Part shown: piece by piece, positions 55,184-62,809 of the stretch
How the letters are laid out: each line of letters opens with the position of its first letter
Numbering within the stretch: position 1 is the first letter of the stretch
Origin: Sphingomonas aliaeris
Lineage (GTDB): Bacteria; Pseudomonadota; Alphaproteobacteria; Sphingomonadales; Sphingomonadaceae
DNA length: 64,000 nucleotides
Direction of reading: 5' to 3'
Assembly (NCBI RefSeq): GCF_016743815.1
Contig: NZ_CP061037.1
Span: 1-64,000, forward strand
Position numbers and translations under genes: made by a program
The notes under the pieces: model-generated
The model's input: the letters and a program-made list of their open reading frames with translations, nothing else
Told to the model about the DNA's origin: nothing
Database searches by the model: none

Positions 55184-55552
55184 ATGAAAACACTGACGAT
55201 CGTCGCGTTCGGATCGCTCGCGCTCGCCGGCTGTGCCGGAACCCGGATCAGCAAGCCCGTCGTGTGCGACGGCAAGCACCGGCGCCCGGCGAACCTGTAC
55301 GGCACGATCCTCCCAACGCTCCCTGTCCCGCTCCCAGCATCGCAGGGCGGTAACCGGTCAATGGCCGCACCCGAACGGGCGCCGGCTCCAGACGTGGTAC
55401 CGGCACCGTCCTCCGTGCCGTCGCCATCGCCGTCATCGATTGATCCGGGATCGGGCTCGGCGGTGGTGCCCGCGCCGAGCGTGGACCGCCGCTCGATACA
55501 GCCGGCACCGCAAACGTCGCAGGTGGAAAGCGAGCTGTCCTACTCATGCTGA
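55184..55552 (+). CDS. virB7: VirB7-like lipoprotein
   Basis: 122 residues. Signal ends in lipobox LALAGC. The mature protein is proline- and serine-rich (PAPDVVPAPSSVPSPSPSS), with an unusually long tail for VirB7, which is often 40-50 residues. It occupies the virB7 place before virB8 and probably anchors VirB9 in the outer membrane. Family assignment rests on context and the lipobox. Confidence 0.7.
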   Translation: MKTLTIVAFGSLALAGCAGTRISKPVVCDGKHRRPANLYGTILPTLPVPLPASQGGNRSMAAPERAPAPDVVPAPSSVPSPSPSSIDPGSGSAVVPAPSVDRRSIQPAPQTSQVESELSYSC

Positions 55553-55568
55553 TGAAGGAAATGCGGCG

Positions 55569-56246
55569 ATGGCGCGCGTGAAAGCGGAGGACAAGGCGAC
55601 GTACCTCGAGACGGCAAGGACGTGGGAGTACGACCGGATGCGTGACGCTATCCAGTCGAAGCGACTCGCCTGGATCGTGGCGGGCGGGGCCTGCGCGCTC
55701 GCCGTCGCCTCGGTTGCTGCCGTCGCGATGCTCACGCCGCTGAAGACCGTACAGCCCTACGTCATACGGGTAGACAAAACCTCGGGCGAGACGGAGATCG
55801 TGACGGCCCTCAAGGGCCCGCAGCCACGCACCTACGACGACGCCGTCAATCGGTACTTCATCTCACAATATGTCCGGTTGCGCGAAGGCTGGCTGAACGA
55901 TGCCGCCCGCGAGAACGCCTATGCCGTCATGCTGATGAGCGATCAGGCCGAAGCGAGCCGGTATCTTGGCAACGTGCAGTCAAGCAACAGGAACGCCCCT
56001 TCCAACATCTACGGCGGTAAGGGCTTCGTCTCGATCGCCATCAGGACGATCAGCTTCTTGAGCCCGACCGTCGCGCAGGTCCGCTTCACGAAGATCATCA
56101 CCTTCGGACAGAGCGCTCCAGTTGCGCAGAACTGGAATGCGATTCTGACCTTCAGATATACCACGGCCCCAGAGCACGAGAAGGACCGCAACCTCAATCC
56201 GCTCGGCTTCCAGGTCGTCAACTACCGCTCGGACCCGGAGGCCTGA
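55569..56246 (+). CDS. virB8: VirB8 assembly factor
   Basis: 225 residues. A short cytosolic N-terminus with TWEYDRMRDAIQSKRLAW is followed by one membrane helix (IVAGGACALAVASVAAVAML) and the periplasmic VirB8 domain: VQPYVIRVDKTSGET, AVNRYFISQYVRLREGW and FTKIITFG. It nucleates the channel. One base separates its stop from virB9. Confidence 0.95.
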   Translation: MARVKAEDKATYLETARTWEYDRMRDAIQSKRLAWIVAGGACALAVASVAAVAMLTPLKTVQPYVIRVDKTSGETEIVTALKGPQPRTYDDAVNRYFISQYVRLREGWLNDAARENAYAVMLMSDQAEASRYLGNVQSSNRNAPSNIYGGKGFVSIAIRTISFLSPTVAQVRFTKIITFGQSAPVAQNWNAILTFRYTTAPEHEKDRNLNPLGFQVVNYRSDPEA

Positions 56247-56247
56247 C

Positions 56248-57255
56248 ATGATCGACCCGACTACCCATCCGGCGACCGACGAGACTATCGCTCCAGTCTC
56301 CCTGCCCGAACTGCGCAAGCGGCTGGCGGCGCGATTGTCGCCGCCTGCCACAAAGCTTTCTCTGACCAAACGCGGCTCGCAGAGCCGAGTCTGGCGCGGC
56401 GTAGGTGCAATCTGGCGCCGCCTCGTGCTGTTCTCGGCCATTGGTGCCGTCTCCGCGGCCCTGACCCCCTGCCCCGCGCGGGCGACCGAGGTGCCGAAGC
56501 CAGGATCGAAAGATGCCCGGGTCCGCAATATCAACTACGATCCCGACCAAGTAGTCTCGATCCAAGGCAGCTTCCGTCACGCCATCCAGATACAGTTCGG
56601 TCCCGGCGAGACGATCACCCAAGCCGCACTCGGCGACACGATTTCATGGCAGATCGCGCCGGTAGGCAGCATCATCTTCCTCAAGCCGCGTGAGAGAGCC
56701 GGTCCGACGAACCTCATCGTCGTCACCAACGCCGACGGATCGCCGCGGACCTACCATTTCAATCTGTCTCTCGGGACAGGTCAGGTGATGTACGGGGTGC
56801 GGTTCCATTATCCACGAGAGGAGCGGGCTCTCGCGCTGCTTCAAACACAGCTCTCGCAGGCGGCTGCGGCCCAGGCACTGGAGACCTCGATCACCGGATC
56901 GGCGCTCGACCACGCCGTGATCGAGGGCACTCGCAACATGAACTACACGGTCCAGGGCGATCCGACCCTGCAGCCGACCGAGGTCTCGGACAACGGCGAG
57001 TTCACGGTGCTGCGCTACCCCGGTCACGCCGACATCCCTTCGATCTTCGCGGTCGATGTCGACGGGACCGAGACGATCGTGCCCTACGACGTGCGCGAGG
57101 ACTTCGTGGTCATCCATGCCGTCTACCGTCAGCTTCGCCTCCGACGCGGAGCGACGGTTCTGTGCATCTATAACGAAGCGCCGCCTCGCAACGACCGTGG
57201 CGATCGCACCGGCACCGTTTCGAACGTGGTCGAGCGCAAGGTGAAGGGACAATAG
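56248..57255 (+). CDS. virB9: VirB9 outer-membrane core protein with N-terminal extension
   Basis: 335 residues. The core starts near residue 80 (ATEVPKPGSKDARVRNINYD) and holds the VirB9 patterns YGVRFHYP, LRYPGHADIPSIFAVD and the C-terminal VIHAVYRQLRLRRGATVLCIYNE. A hydrophobic export signal (LVLFSAIGAVSAALTPCPARA) begins only near residue 60, after a 58-residue polar leader that other VirB9 proteins lack. The start is supported by the virB8 stop one base before and by no alternative ATG inside the leader. Confidence 0.93.
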   Translation: MIDPTTHPATDETIAPVSLPELRKRLAARLSPPATKLSLTKRGSQSRVWRGVGAIWRRLVLFSAIGAVSAALTPCPARATEVPKPGSKDARVRNINYDPDQVVSIQGSFRHAIQIQFGPGETITQAALGDTISWQIAPVGSIIFLKPRERAGPTNLIVVTNADGSPRTYHFNLSLGTGQVMYGVRFHYPREERALALLQTQLSQAAAAQALETSITGSALDHAVIEGTRNMNYTVQGDPTLQPTEVSDNGEFTVLRYPGHADIPSIFAVDVDGTETIVPYDVREDFVVIHAVYRQLRLRRGATVLCIYNEAPPRNDRGDRTGTVSNVVERKVKGQ

Positions 57256-57256
57256 T

Positions 57257-58585
57257 ATGGTCGAGAGCGTCCTGGACCGCGGCGGCGAGATCGGTGCCGA
57301 TGCGCTGCCGTCCAGCCAACAAAATAGTGTCGTCGCTCGCAGCGGCGGTTGGGGAAACATCGCCCTCGTCGGGGCCGGCATCGGGCTGATAAGCGCGATG
57401 GGAGGGATCGCGATCGGATACGGCGCCTTCCACCGCGCCGCTAGCACGACGGCGGCTGCCGAACCGGCCAAGGCCAGCGATCGGGCCGTGAATGACGTGA
57501 TGGGATCGCCAGACGTCCAGCGGGCCCAACTCGCCAACCAGCTCGGCCAGGCTGGCGCACCGCAGACCGATATATTCGGTCGCCCCATTGCAGGAGCGCC
57601 CACCCAGCCCGCCGTAGACACGAACGGCAATGTCGTTTCAGGTCCCGCATCAACCTCGACTGGCACGAGTAGCGGGCAGCAAACCCCCGCCCAGCGGCGA
57701 GTCGAGCAGGCAAGGTTAATGGCGGATGCGTCGCGGCGCTCGCCAATCATGGCATTCGGAGCCGGCCCCACGTCGGTGGCCGCGACCGCGGCCGGCGGCG
57801 GGGACGGCATGGGTCAGGCTCCCGGACAAGGCACCGGGCAGATCGATGCAGACGGACGTCCTTCCGGACGGTCGATGGTCGCGACCTCGAGTGGACAGAG
57901 CGTCGGTGCGAGCGGGTTCGGGGCACCGGGCGAAGAAACCGGCGTGCAGGGCAAGGGCACGACCGATTTTAACGATCAACTCGCCCACACTGCGATCCAG
58001 ACGGTGCGCGCGACCATGGTCGCCGATCGCAACTTGCTGCTGAGCGCGGGTACCGTCATTCCCTGCACGCTACAGACCGCCATCAACTCCACCCAGGCGG
58101 GCTTCGTCTCGTGCGTCATCAACCATGACGTCTACTCGGAGAATGGCAGGGTCGTGCTGCTCGACAAGGGCACGAAGGTCCTGGGCCAATATTCCGGCGG
58201 CATTGCGCAGGGTCAGGCGCGTCTGTTCGTTCTCTGGACCCGTGCCCTGACCCCGCGCGGCGTCGCCATCGACCTTGGCTCGCCGGCGGCTGACAGCCTG
58301 GGCCGCGCTGGTCTTCCGGGCGGTGTCGATACGCAGTTCTGGGCGCGCTTCGGCGTCGGACTGGTCATATCCGTATTGGAAGATGCCTCCAACATCGCGA
58401 GCCGGGCAGTCGCCGGCCAAGGGACCTATACGACGCAGGTCCCCGGTACGACGGCGCAGACGGTCCTTCAGAACACCATGACCATCAAGCCAATCCTGAA
58501 GAAGAATCAGGGCGACACCGCGGCCATTTTCGTGGCGAAGGATTTCGACTTCCGCTCGGTCTACGCGGTGCGGCTGCGACGATAG
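57257..58585 (+). CDS. virB10: VirB10 channel protein
   Basis: 442 residues. N-terminal cytosolic stretch, membrane helix near 35-57 (IALVGAGIGLISAMGGIAIGYGA), a long Gly/Ser/Gln linker, then the conserved periplasmic TrbI/VirB10 domain: LLLSAGTVIPCTLQTAINSTQ, SENGRVVLLDKGTKVLGQYSG-like core and WARFGVGLVISVLEDASN. It bridges the inner and outer membranes and senses ATP use. Starts one base after virB9. Confidence 0.95.
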   Translation: MVESVLDRGGEIGADALPSSQQNSVVARSGGWGNIALVGAGIGLISAMGGIAIGYGAFHRAASTTAAAEPAKASDRAVNDVMGSPDVQRAQLANQLGQAGAPQTDIFGRPIAGAPTQPAVDTNGNVVSGPASTSTGTSSGQQTPAQRRVEQARLMADASRRSPIMAFGAGPTSVAATAAGGGDGMGQAPGQGTGQIDADGRPSGRSMVATSSGQSVGASGFGAPGEETGVQGKGTTDFNDQLAHTAIQTVRATMVADRNLLLSAGTVIPCTLQTAINSTQAGFVSCVINHDVYSENGRVVLLDKGTKVLGQYSGGIAQGQARLFVLWTRALTPRGVAIDLGSPAADSLGRAGLPGGVDTQFWARFGVGLVISVLEDASNIASRAVAGQGTYTTQVPGTTAQTVLQNTMTIKPILKKNQGDTAAIFVAKDFDFRSVYAVRLRR

Positions 58586-58589
58586 AACG

Positions 58590-59612
58590 ATGTCCTCGCA
58601 AACCGCGTCGCTGCTCTACACGCACAATGCCGAACCGATCAGCCGACACCTCGAACGCGATGACGTGACCGAACTCGTTATCAACGAGCCGGGTGTGATC
58701 GGCCTGGAAACACGTGGCGGTTGGGAGTGGCACGAGGAACCCGCGCTCGACAATGCCGCCCTCATGACACTCGCGAAGCTGATCGCGGGACTGACCAAGC
58801 AGGACGTGAATGCCGAATACCCGATCTGCTCCTCGGTGCTCCCAGGCGGCGAGCGGGCGCAGGTCGTGGTGCCGCCCGCCGTCGAGCGGGGGTTCATCTC
58901 GCTCACGATCCGCAAGGCGTCCGGTGTGACGATGGACCTCGACGATTTCGAACGCACGGGTCTTTTCAGCGAGGTCCGCGCACACGGTGTGAACGAAGAG
59001 GTCGATGCGCGGCTTCTCGCCCTACGGGATGCCAACGACTGGAAGACATTTTTTCGGCTTGCCGTGGAATCGCGAAAGAACATCCTGATCTCGGGCGCCA
59101 CGGGGTCGGGCAAGACGAGCTTTTCCAAAGGGCTCATCAAGCTGATCCCGGAATACGAACGCATCCTGACGATCGAGGACACGCGCGAGCTCGTCGTGCC
59201 TCAGCGCAACCGCGTCCACATGATGTACGCAAAGGATGGCAAGGGCCTCCAGAAGGCGGGCGCAAAGGAACTCCTCGAGTCGGCGCTGCGCATGCGGCCT
59301 GATCGCATTCTCTTGCAGGAACTCCGCGACGGGACGGCCTTCTTCTATCTGCGCAACGTCAACAGCGGCCACCCCGGCTCGATCACGACCGTTCACGCCA
59401 ACACTGCCGAAGGCGCACTGGAGCAGCTTACTCTTCTGGTGAAGGAGTCCGAAGGCGGCAACGACCTCGACCGGCACGACATCCGGGCACTGCTGCGCTC
59501 TCTGGTCGACATCGTCGTACAGATGGACCGATTGCCACCGGGTGAAGGGCGGCCCGCCCGCTATCGAATGACCGAGGTGTGGTTCGATCCCGCAGGCAAA
59601 CTCCGTGAATGA
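58590..59612 (+). CDS. virB11: VirB11 ATPase
   Basis: 340 residues. Hexameric secretion ATPase: Walker A GATGSGKTSFSKGL, Asp box ERILTIEDTRELVVPQ, Walker B region RMRPDRILLQELRDGTAF and His box GHPGSITTVHANTAEGALEQL. It cycles between pilus making and DNA transfer. Starts four bases after virB10 and overlaps the region leading to virD4. Confidence 0.96.
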   Translation: MSSQTASLLYTHNAEPISRHLERDDVTELVINEPGVIGLETRGGWEWHEEPALDNAALMTLAKLIAGLTKQDVNAEYPICSSVLPGGERAQVVVPPAVERGFISLTIRKASGVTMDLDDFERTGLFSEVRAHGVNEEVDARLLALRDANDWKTFFRLAVESRKNILISGATGSGKTSFSKGLIKLIPEYERILTIEDTRELVVPQRNRVHMMYAKDGKGLQKAGAKELLESALRMRPDRILLQELRDGTAFFYLRNVNSGHPGSITTVHANTAEGALEQLTLLVKESEGGNDLDRHDIRALLRSLVDIVVQMDRLPPGEGRPARYRMTEVWFDPAGKLRE

Positions 59613-59625
59613 GAGGAACGGAAGC

Positions 59626-61533
59626 GTGAGCGGCAAATGGGTGCGCAGCGCCGAGGGCTCCCAACCCGCGGCGATCGTCTTCCTAGCTCTTATGGGGACC
59701 GCCGTGAGCGCGGCCTTCGGTGCCGTCGCCGTGCTGTTCAAGGCCCACCTTCTCACCGGCCGCACGCCATGGTCGAGGGTGCCGGGCGCACTCTGGACGA
59801 TGAAGGCGTACCCTATCGTCTACGGGCCGTTCCTCGTGGGTTTCGCGATCGGCATGGTGCTGACGATCCTCATGATGATCTCCAGCCTGTTCAGGCGCCA
59901 GCGGCTCCACGGGGAAGCCCGTTGGGCGCGGATCGGCGAGGCCCGCCGAGGCAAACTACTCGAGAGCTCGGGCATCGTGCTTGGTAAGCTGGGGGGTAAG
60001 GTCATGCGTTTCGGCGGGCCGGAGCACGTCCTGCTCGAGGCTCCGACACGCGCCGGCAAGGGCGTCGGCGTGATCATCCCCAACCTGCTCGAATGGCCGG
60101 ATTCGCTGGTGGTGCTCGACATCAAGCAGGAGAATTTCGAAAATACGGCGGGCTATCGGCTGAAGGTTCTCGGACAGCGCGTGGTACTGTTCAACCCGCT
60201 CGACCCGAAGGGCAACACGGCCCGCTACAACCCGCTGAGCTACATCACGCGGGACGATCCCGTGGAGGTCATCAACGAGCTGCAGAAGATCGGTCAAATG
60301 CTCTTTCCCGATCCGGTATCGGGGGAAAACTTCTGGGCGGAAAGTGCTCGAACCGCCTTTCTCGGTGTGGCTGCCTATGTCGCAGCGACGGTGGACGATG
60401 ATGACGATGCCCTGCCCTTTACGATGGGCGAGGTCTATCGCCAGTTCGCCGCGGGAGATGCGGCGAAACGCTTTCCAAAGATCATCAGCAGGCGAGAGCA
60501 GGCGGGTAAGCCACTCTCGGGCGGCTGCGTCTCTGCGCTTCGCGACTTCACCACCGCCTCGCCGAACACGTTCACATCGATCCGCCAGTCCGTCACGGCC
60601 AAGATCAACGCGTGGCTCAATCCGTATGTCGACGCAGCGACGTCCCAGAGCGACTTCGACTTGAGCGAGTTTCGCGACAAGCGGATATCGCTCTATCTGG
60701 GCGTATCGCCCGACGATCTCGAGCGTGTCGCGCCGATTTACGGTCTCCTGTTTCAACAGTTGATCGATCGCAATGTTCGCGAGCTGCCGAAGGGTGATCG
60801 TCACCAGGTGAAGGTGCTGGTGGCGCTCGACGAGTTCGCCAGTCTCGGCAAATGCTCCGTCCTCGCACAGGCGTTCAGCTATGTCGCTGGCTACGGTCTG
60901 CGGCTTCTGCCCGCCTTTCAGTCGATCGAGCAGATCCAGGGCGTGTATGGCGACAAGGTAGCGGCCGATATCGAACGGAACTGCGCCGTACGGCTCGTCT
61001 TGCGTCCGGCCGGGCTCTCCGATGCCAAGAAGATCTCCGACCAGCTCGGCACCTATACGTTCAAGGCCCGCTCCCGGAGCATGGGAACCTGGGGTGGCGG
61101 GGGCGGCTCGACATCGGAGTCCGAACAGCGCCGGCCACTCCTGCTACCGCAGGAGGTCGAGATGCTGCCCGAGAATGACCTGATCGTCTTCCGCCGCGGC
61201 ATGTACGCAACCTACGGCAGGAAGGTGCGCTACTATGCCGAAAAGCAGCTGAAGGCCCGAACGCAGATTCCGGCGCCGGCGATGCCGGCGATCCGCGTCG
61301 ACCCAACCGTCGCCTCCAACAGCCTTCGCGTGATCCAGGCGGCTGAAGCCGAGAGCGAGCGGTGCGCCTCCGCAGACCATCAGGCCGCTAACAGCTCCGG
61401 AGCGGCAGCCCCTGTTTGGATCGCCGCTACGCCAGCGAGCCGCTTGAACAGGGCTGCGATCGATGCGGCACGTGCCGCGCCGCATGATCAGCGCACGTCC
61501 ACGTTGTTTGGGCAGCTCGTCACACTGACCTGA
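59626..61533 (+). CDS. virD4: VirD4 coupling protein (T4CP)
   Basis: 635 residues from GTG 59626 after GAGAGGAA; GTG 59605 inside virB11 is an alternative. Two N-terminal membrane helices (ATIVFLALMGTAVSAAFGA-like and VYGPFLVGFAIGMVLTILMMI), P-loop APTRAGKGVGVIIPNLL, Walker B KVLVALDEFASLGKC, and AFQSIEQIQGVYGDK and NCAVRLVLRPAGLSDA. It hands the relaxase-DNA to the channel. The C-terminal 90 residues are low in conservation. Confidence 0.94.
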   Translation: MSGKWVRSAEGSQPAAIVFLALMGTAVSAAFGAVAVLFKAHLLTGRTPWSRVPGALWTMKAYPIVYGPFLVGFAIGMVLTILMMISSLFRRQRLHGEARWARIGEARRGKLLESSGIVLGKLGGKVMRFGGPEHVLLEAPTRAGKGVGVIIPNLLEWPDSLVVLDIKQENFENTAGYRLKVLGQRVVLFNPLDPKGNTARYNPLSYITRDDPVEVINELQKIGQMLFPDPVSGENFWAESARTAFLGVAAYVAATVDDDDDALPFTMGEVYRQFAAGDAAKRFPKIISRREQAGKPLSGGCVSALRDFTTASPNTFTSIRQSVTAKINAWLNPYVDAATSQSDFDLSEFRDKRISLYLGVSPDDLERVAPIYGLLFQQLIDRNVRELPKGDRHQVKVLVALDEFASLGKCSVLAQAFSYVAGYGLRLLPAFQSIEQIQGVYGDKVAADIERNCAVRLVLRPAGLSDAKKISDQLGTYTFKARSRSMGTWGGGGGSTSESEQRRPLLLPQEVEMLPENDLIVFRRGMYATYGRKVRYYAEKQLKARTQIPAPAMPAIRVDPTVASNSLRVIQAAEAESERCASADHQAANSSGAAAPVWIAATPASRLNRAAIDAARAAPHDQRTSTLFGQLVTLT

Positions 61534-61706
61534 GTAGCAGTCCCGCCACCTCACACGAAGACAGTCAGACCGACGCCTAGTCGTGAAAATCTGGCGGTCC
61601 GTGCTACTCCTACCCTGTCAGCCGGTCGGCGTCGGTCGTACCGGTCGCAGCGGGAGAGGAGCGGATTGTATCTGCCGCTGCCGGATGCCGGCTGTTAGGG
61701 GGATTT

Positions 61707-61904
61707 ATGCTCAAGACACGACGAAAGCGCCTCGATCGGCGAGGAGAGGCGGCAATGGAGCGCCTGAACGAGATCGAGACCTCGATCGTGACCTTGGGGA
61801 ACGAGGATCTTCTAGACCTCGCCGACATCTACAAGTCTGAGCCCCGCACCCCGTTGGGCGAGATCGCATTCGCCGAGATGGCACGACGCGGCATCAGCCT
61901 TTAA
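61707..61904 (+). CDS. Small charged protein, unknown
   Basis: 65 residues, good ribosome site TTAGGGGG. It reads MLKTRRKRLDRRGEAAMERL, then IVTLGNEDLLDLADIYKSEPRTP. It is helical and highly charged, and no family is recognised. Lies between the coupling-protein gene and the bS21 gene on the same strand; the upstream 173 bases are empty. Confidence 0.65.
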   Translation: MLKTRRKRLDRRGEAAMERLNEIETSIVTLGNEDLLDLADIYKSEPRTPLGEIAFAEMARRGISL

Positions 61905-61948
61905 CGAGGCTCTGACCCGAGCGTACTTCAATCCTGAAAGTCACCGTC

Positions 61949-62149
61949 ATGCAGATCATCGTTCGCGACAACAATGTTGACCAGGCCCTTCGTGCCCTAA
62001 AGAAGAAACTACAGCGGGAAGGTGTGTACCGCGAGATGAAGCTCCGCCGCCATTACGAGAAGCCATCGGAGCGCCGTGCCCGTGAGCACGCCGCGGCGGT
62101 CAGTCGCGCGCGCAAAGCTGATCGAAAGCGCGCCGAACGCGATCGGTGA
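61949..62149 (+). CDS. rpsU: Ribosomal protein bS21
   Basis: 66 residues: [25 protein letters not shown], then [20 protein letters not shown] and a basic tail. This is the normal bS21 pattern and length. bS21 sits near the anti-Shine-Dalgarno region of 16S rRNA and affects initiation. Being next to conjugation genes, it may be an accessory copy that tunes host translation; whether the chromosome has another copy is not visible. Weak GAAAG ribosome site. Confidence 0.93.
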   Translation: MQIIVRDNNVDQALRALKKKLQREGVYREMKLRRHYEKPSERRAREHAAAVSRARKADRKRAERDR

Positions 62150-62162
62150 GCGCCGAGGCGGT

Positions 62163-62366
62163 ATGACTATGATAGGTACTCGAATAAGTGAAACGGGGAC
62201 GCTGATCCGTGACGGTGGGGCCTTCTACCTCCGTCGTGATCTCGGCGGCAGGTATCAACTCGAGCTCCAGCGCACGCCGGTTGATCTCGTAGAAAAGCGC
62301 GTGCGGCTTGTGGGCACCTTGGTCGGCGCCGGCATCGTCGCAGCCGACGGGGTCGCGCCGGCGTAG
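62163..62366 (+). CDS. DUF5818-like small protein
   Basis: 67 residues: MTMIGTRISETGTLIRDGGAF, LRRDLGGRYQLELQR, VEKRVRLVGTLVGAGIVAADGVAP. The strand-rich pattern with RVRLVGTxxG resembles DUF5818 domains (beta-barrel, unknown role). ATG 62169 is an alternative start. 13 bases after rpsU, so perhaps co-transcribed. Confidence 0.7.
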   Translation: MTMIGTRISETGTLIRDGGAFYLRRDLGGRYQLELQRTPVDLVEKRVRLVGTLVGAGIVAADGVAPA

Positions 62367-62382
62367 GCGCGAGGACCCAAAA

Positions 62383-62541
62383 GACGACATTCAGCCGTCG
62401 TTGCCCGCTCCCCAACTTCAGACATCCGTTCATGTCCGTTCGATGCCTCGACGAGCGGCCGTGGAATGACAAAAAGTGGGACGAAGCCGTCGTTCCCGTC
62501 GGCGTCGCCAGAAGTCGGCTTGTACTAAGAGACGACATTTA
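62383..62541. repeat. Two direct 11-mers in non-coding stretch
   Basis: GACGACATT(C/T)A occurs at 62383-62393 and 62531-62541, in the same orientation, 10 of 11 identical. The 440-base stretch 62367-62809 has no intact gene; it holds these repeats and the truncated ORF at 62430-62678. The second repeat lies exactly where that ORF loses plausible coding character. Confidence 0.35.
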
Positions 62542-62678
62542 ACGCGGTCGAGGACATAGAGCGGCCGATCCGCCGTGTCGGAATACAGCTCCGGCCGCAG
62601 CTTGCGCATGAATCCCGCAGGCGTCGGGCGTTCGACCGCGGGCTCACCCGCGCCGTCGACAATTCGGCCGTCGCTCAT
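62430..62678 (-). pseudogene. Truncated ORF, first 45 residues look genuine
   Basis: Begins MSDGRIVDGAGEPAVERPTP and runs to RPELYSDTADRPLYVLDR with clear coding character and an ATG at 62678. Beyond about 62541 the frame enters the repeat-containing non-coding sequence and reads as unrelated Arg-rich residues to 62430. It looks like the 5-prime end of a gene whose remainder has been lost. Family not recognised. It lies downstream of the ATPase gene on the same strand. Confidence 0.45.
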
Positions 62679-62809
62679 GCGAACGAAGCTAGAACGACCC
62701 GAGGTCCGAAACCGGTCCGGACGACGGACACCGCAGCCGGCTGCAGCCTAAACTGCGCCGACGTTCCGAGCGGCGCTGCGCCGGCATGCCCCGACCGATC
62801 CCGCACAAA

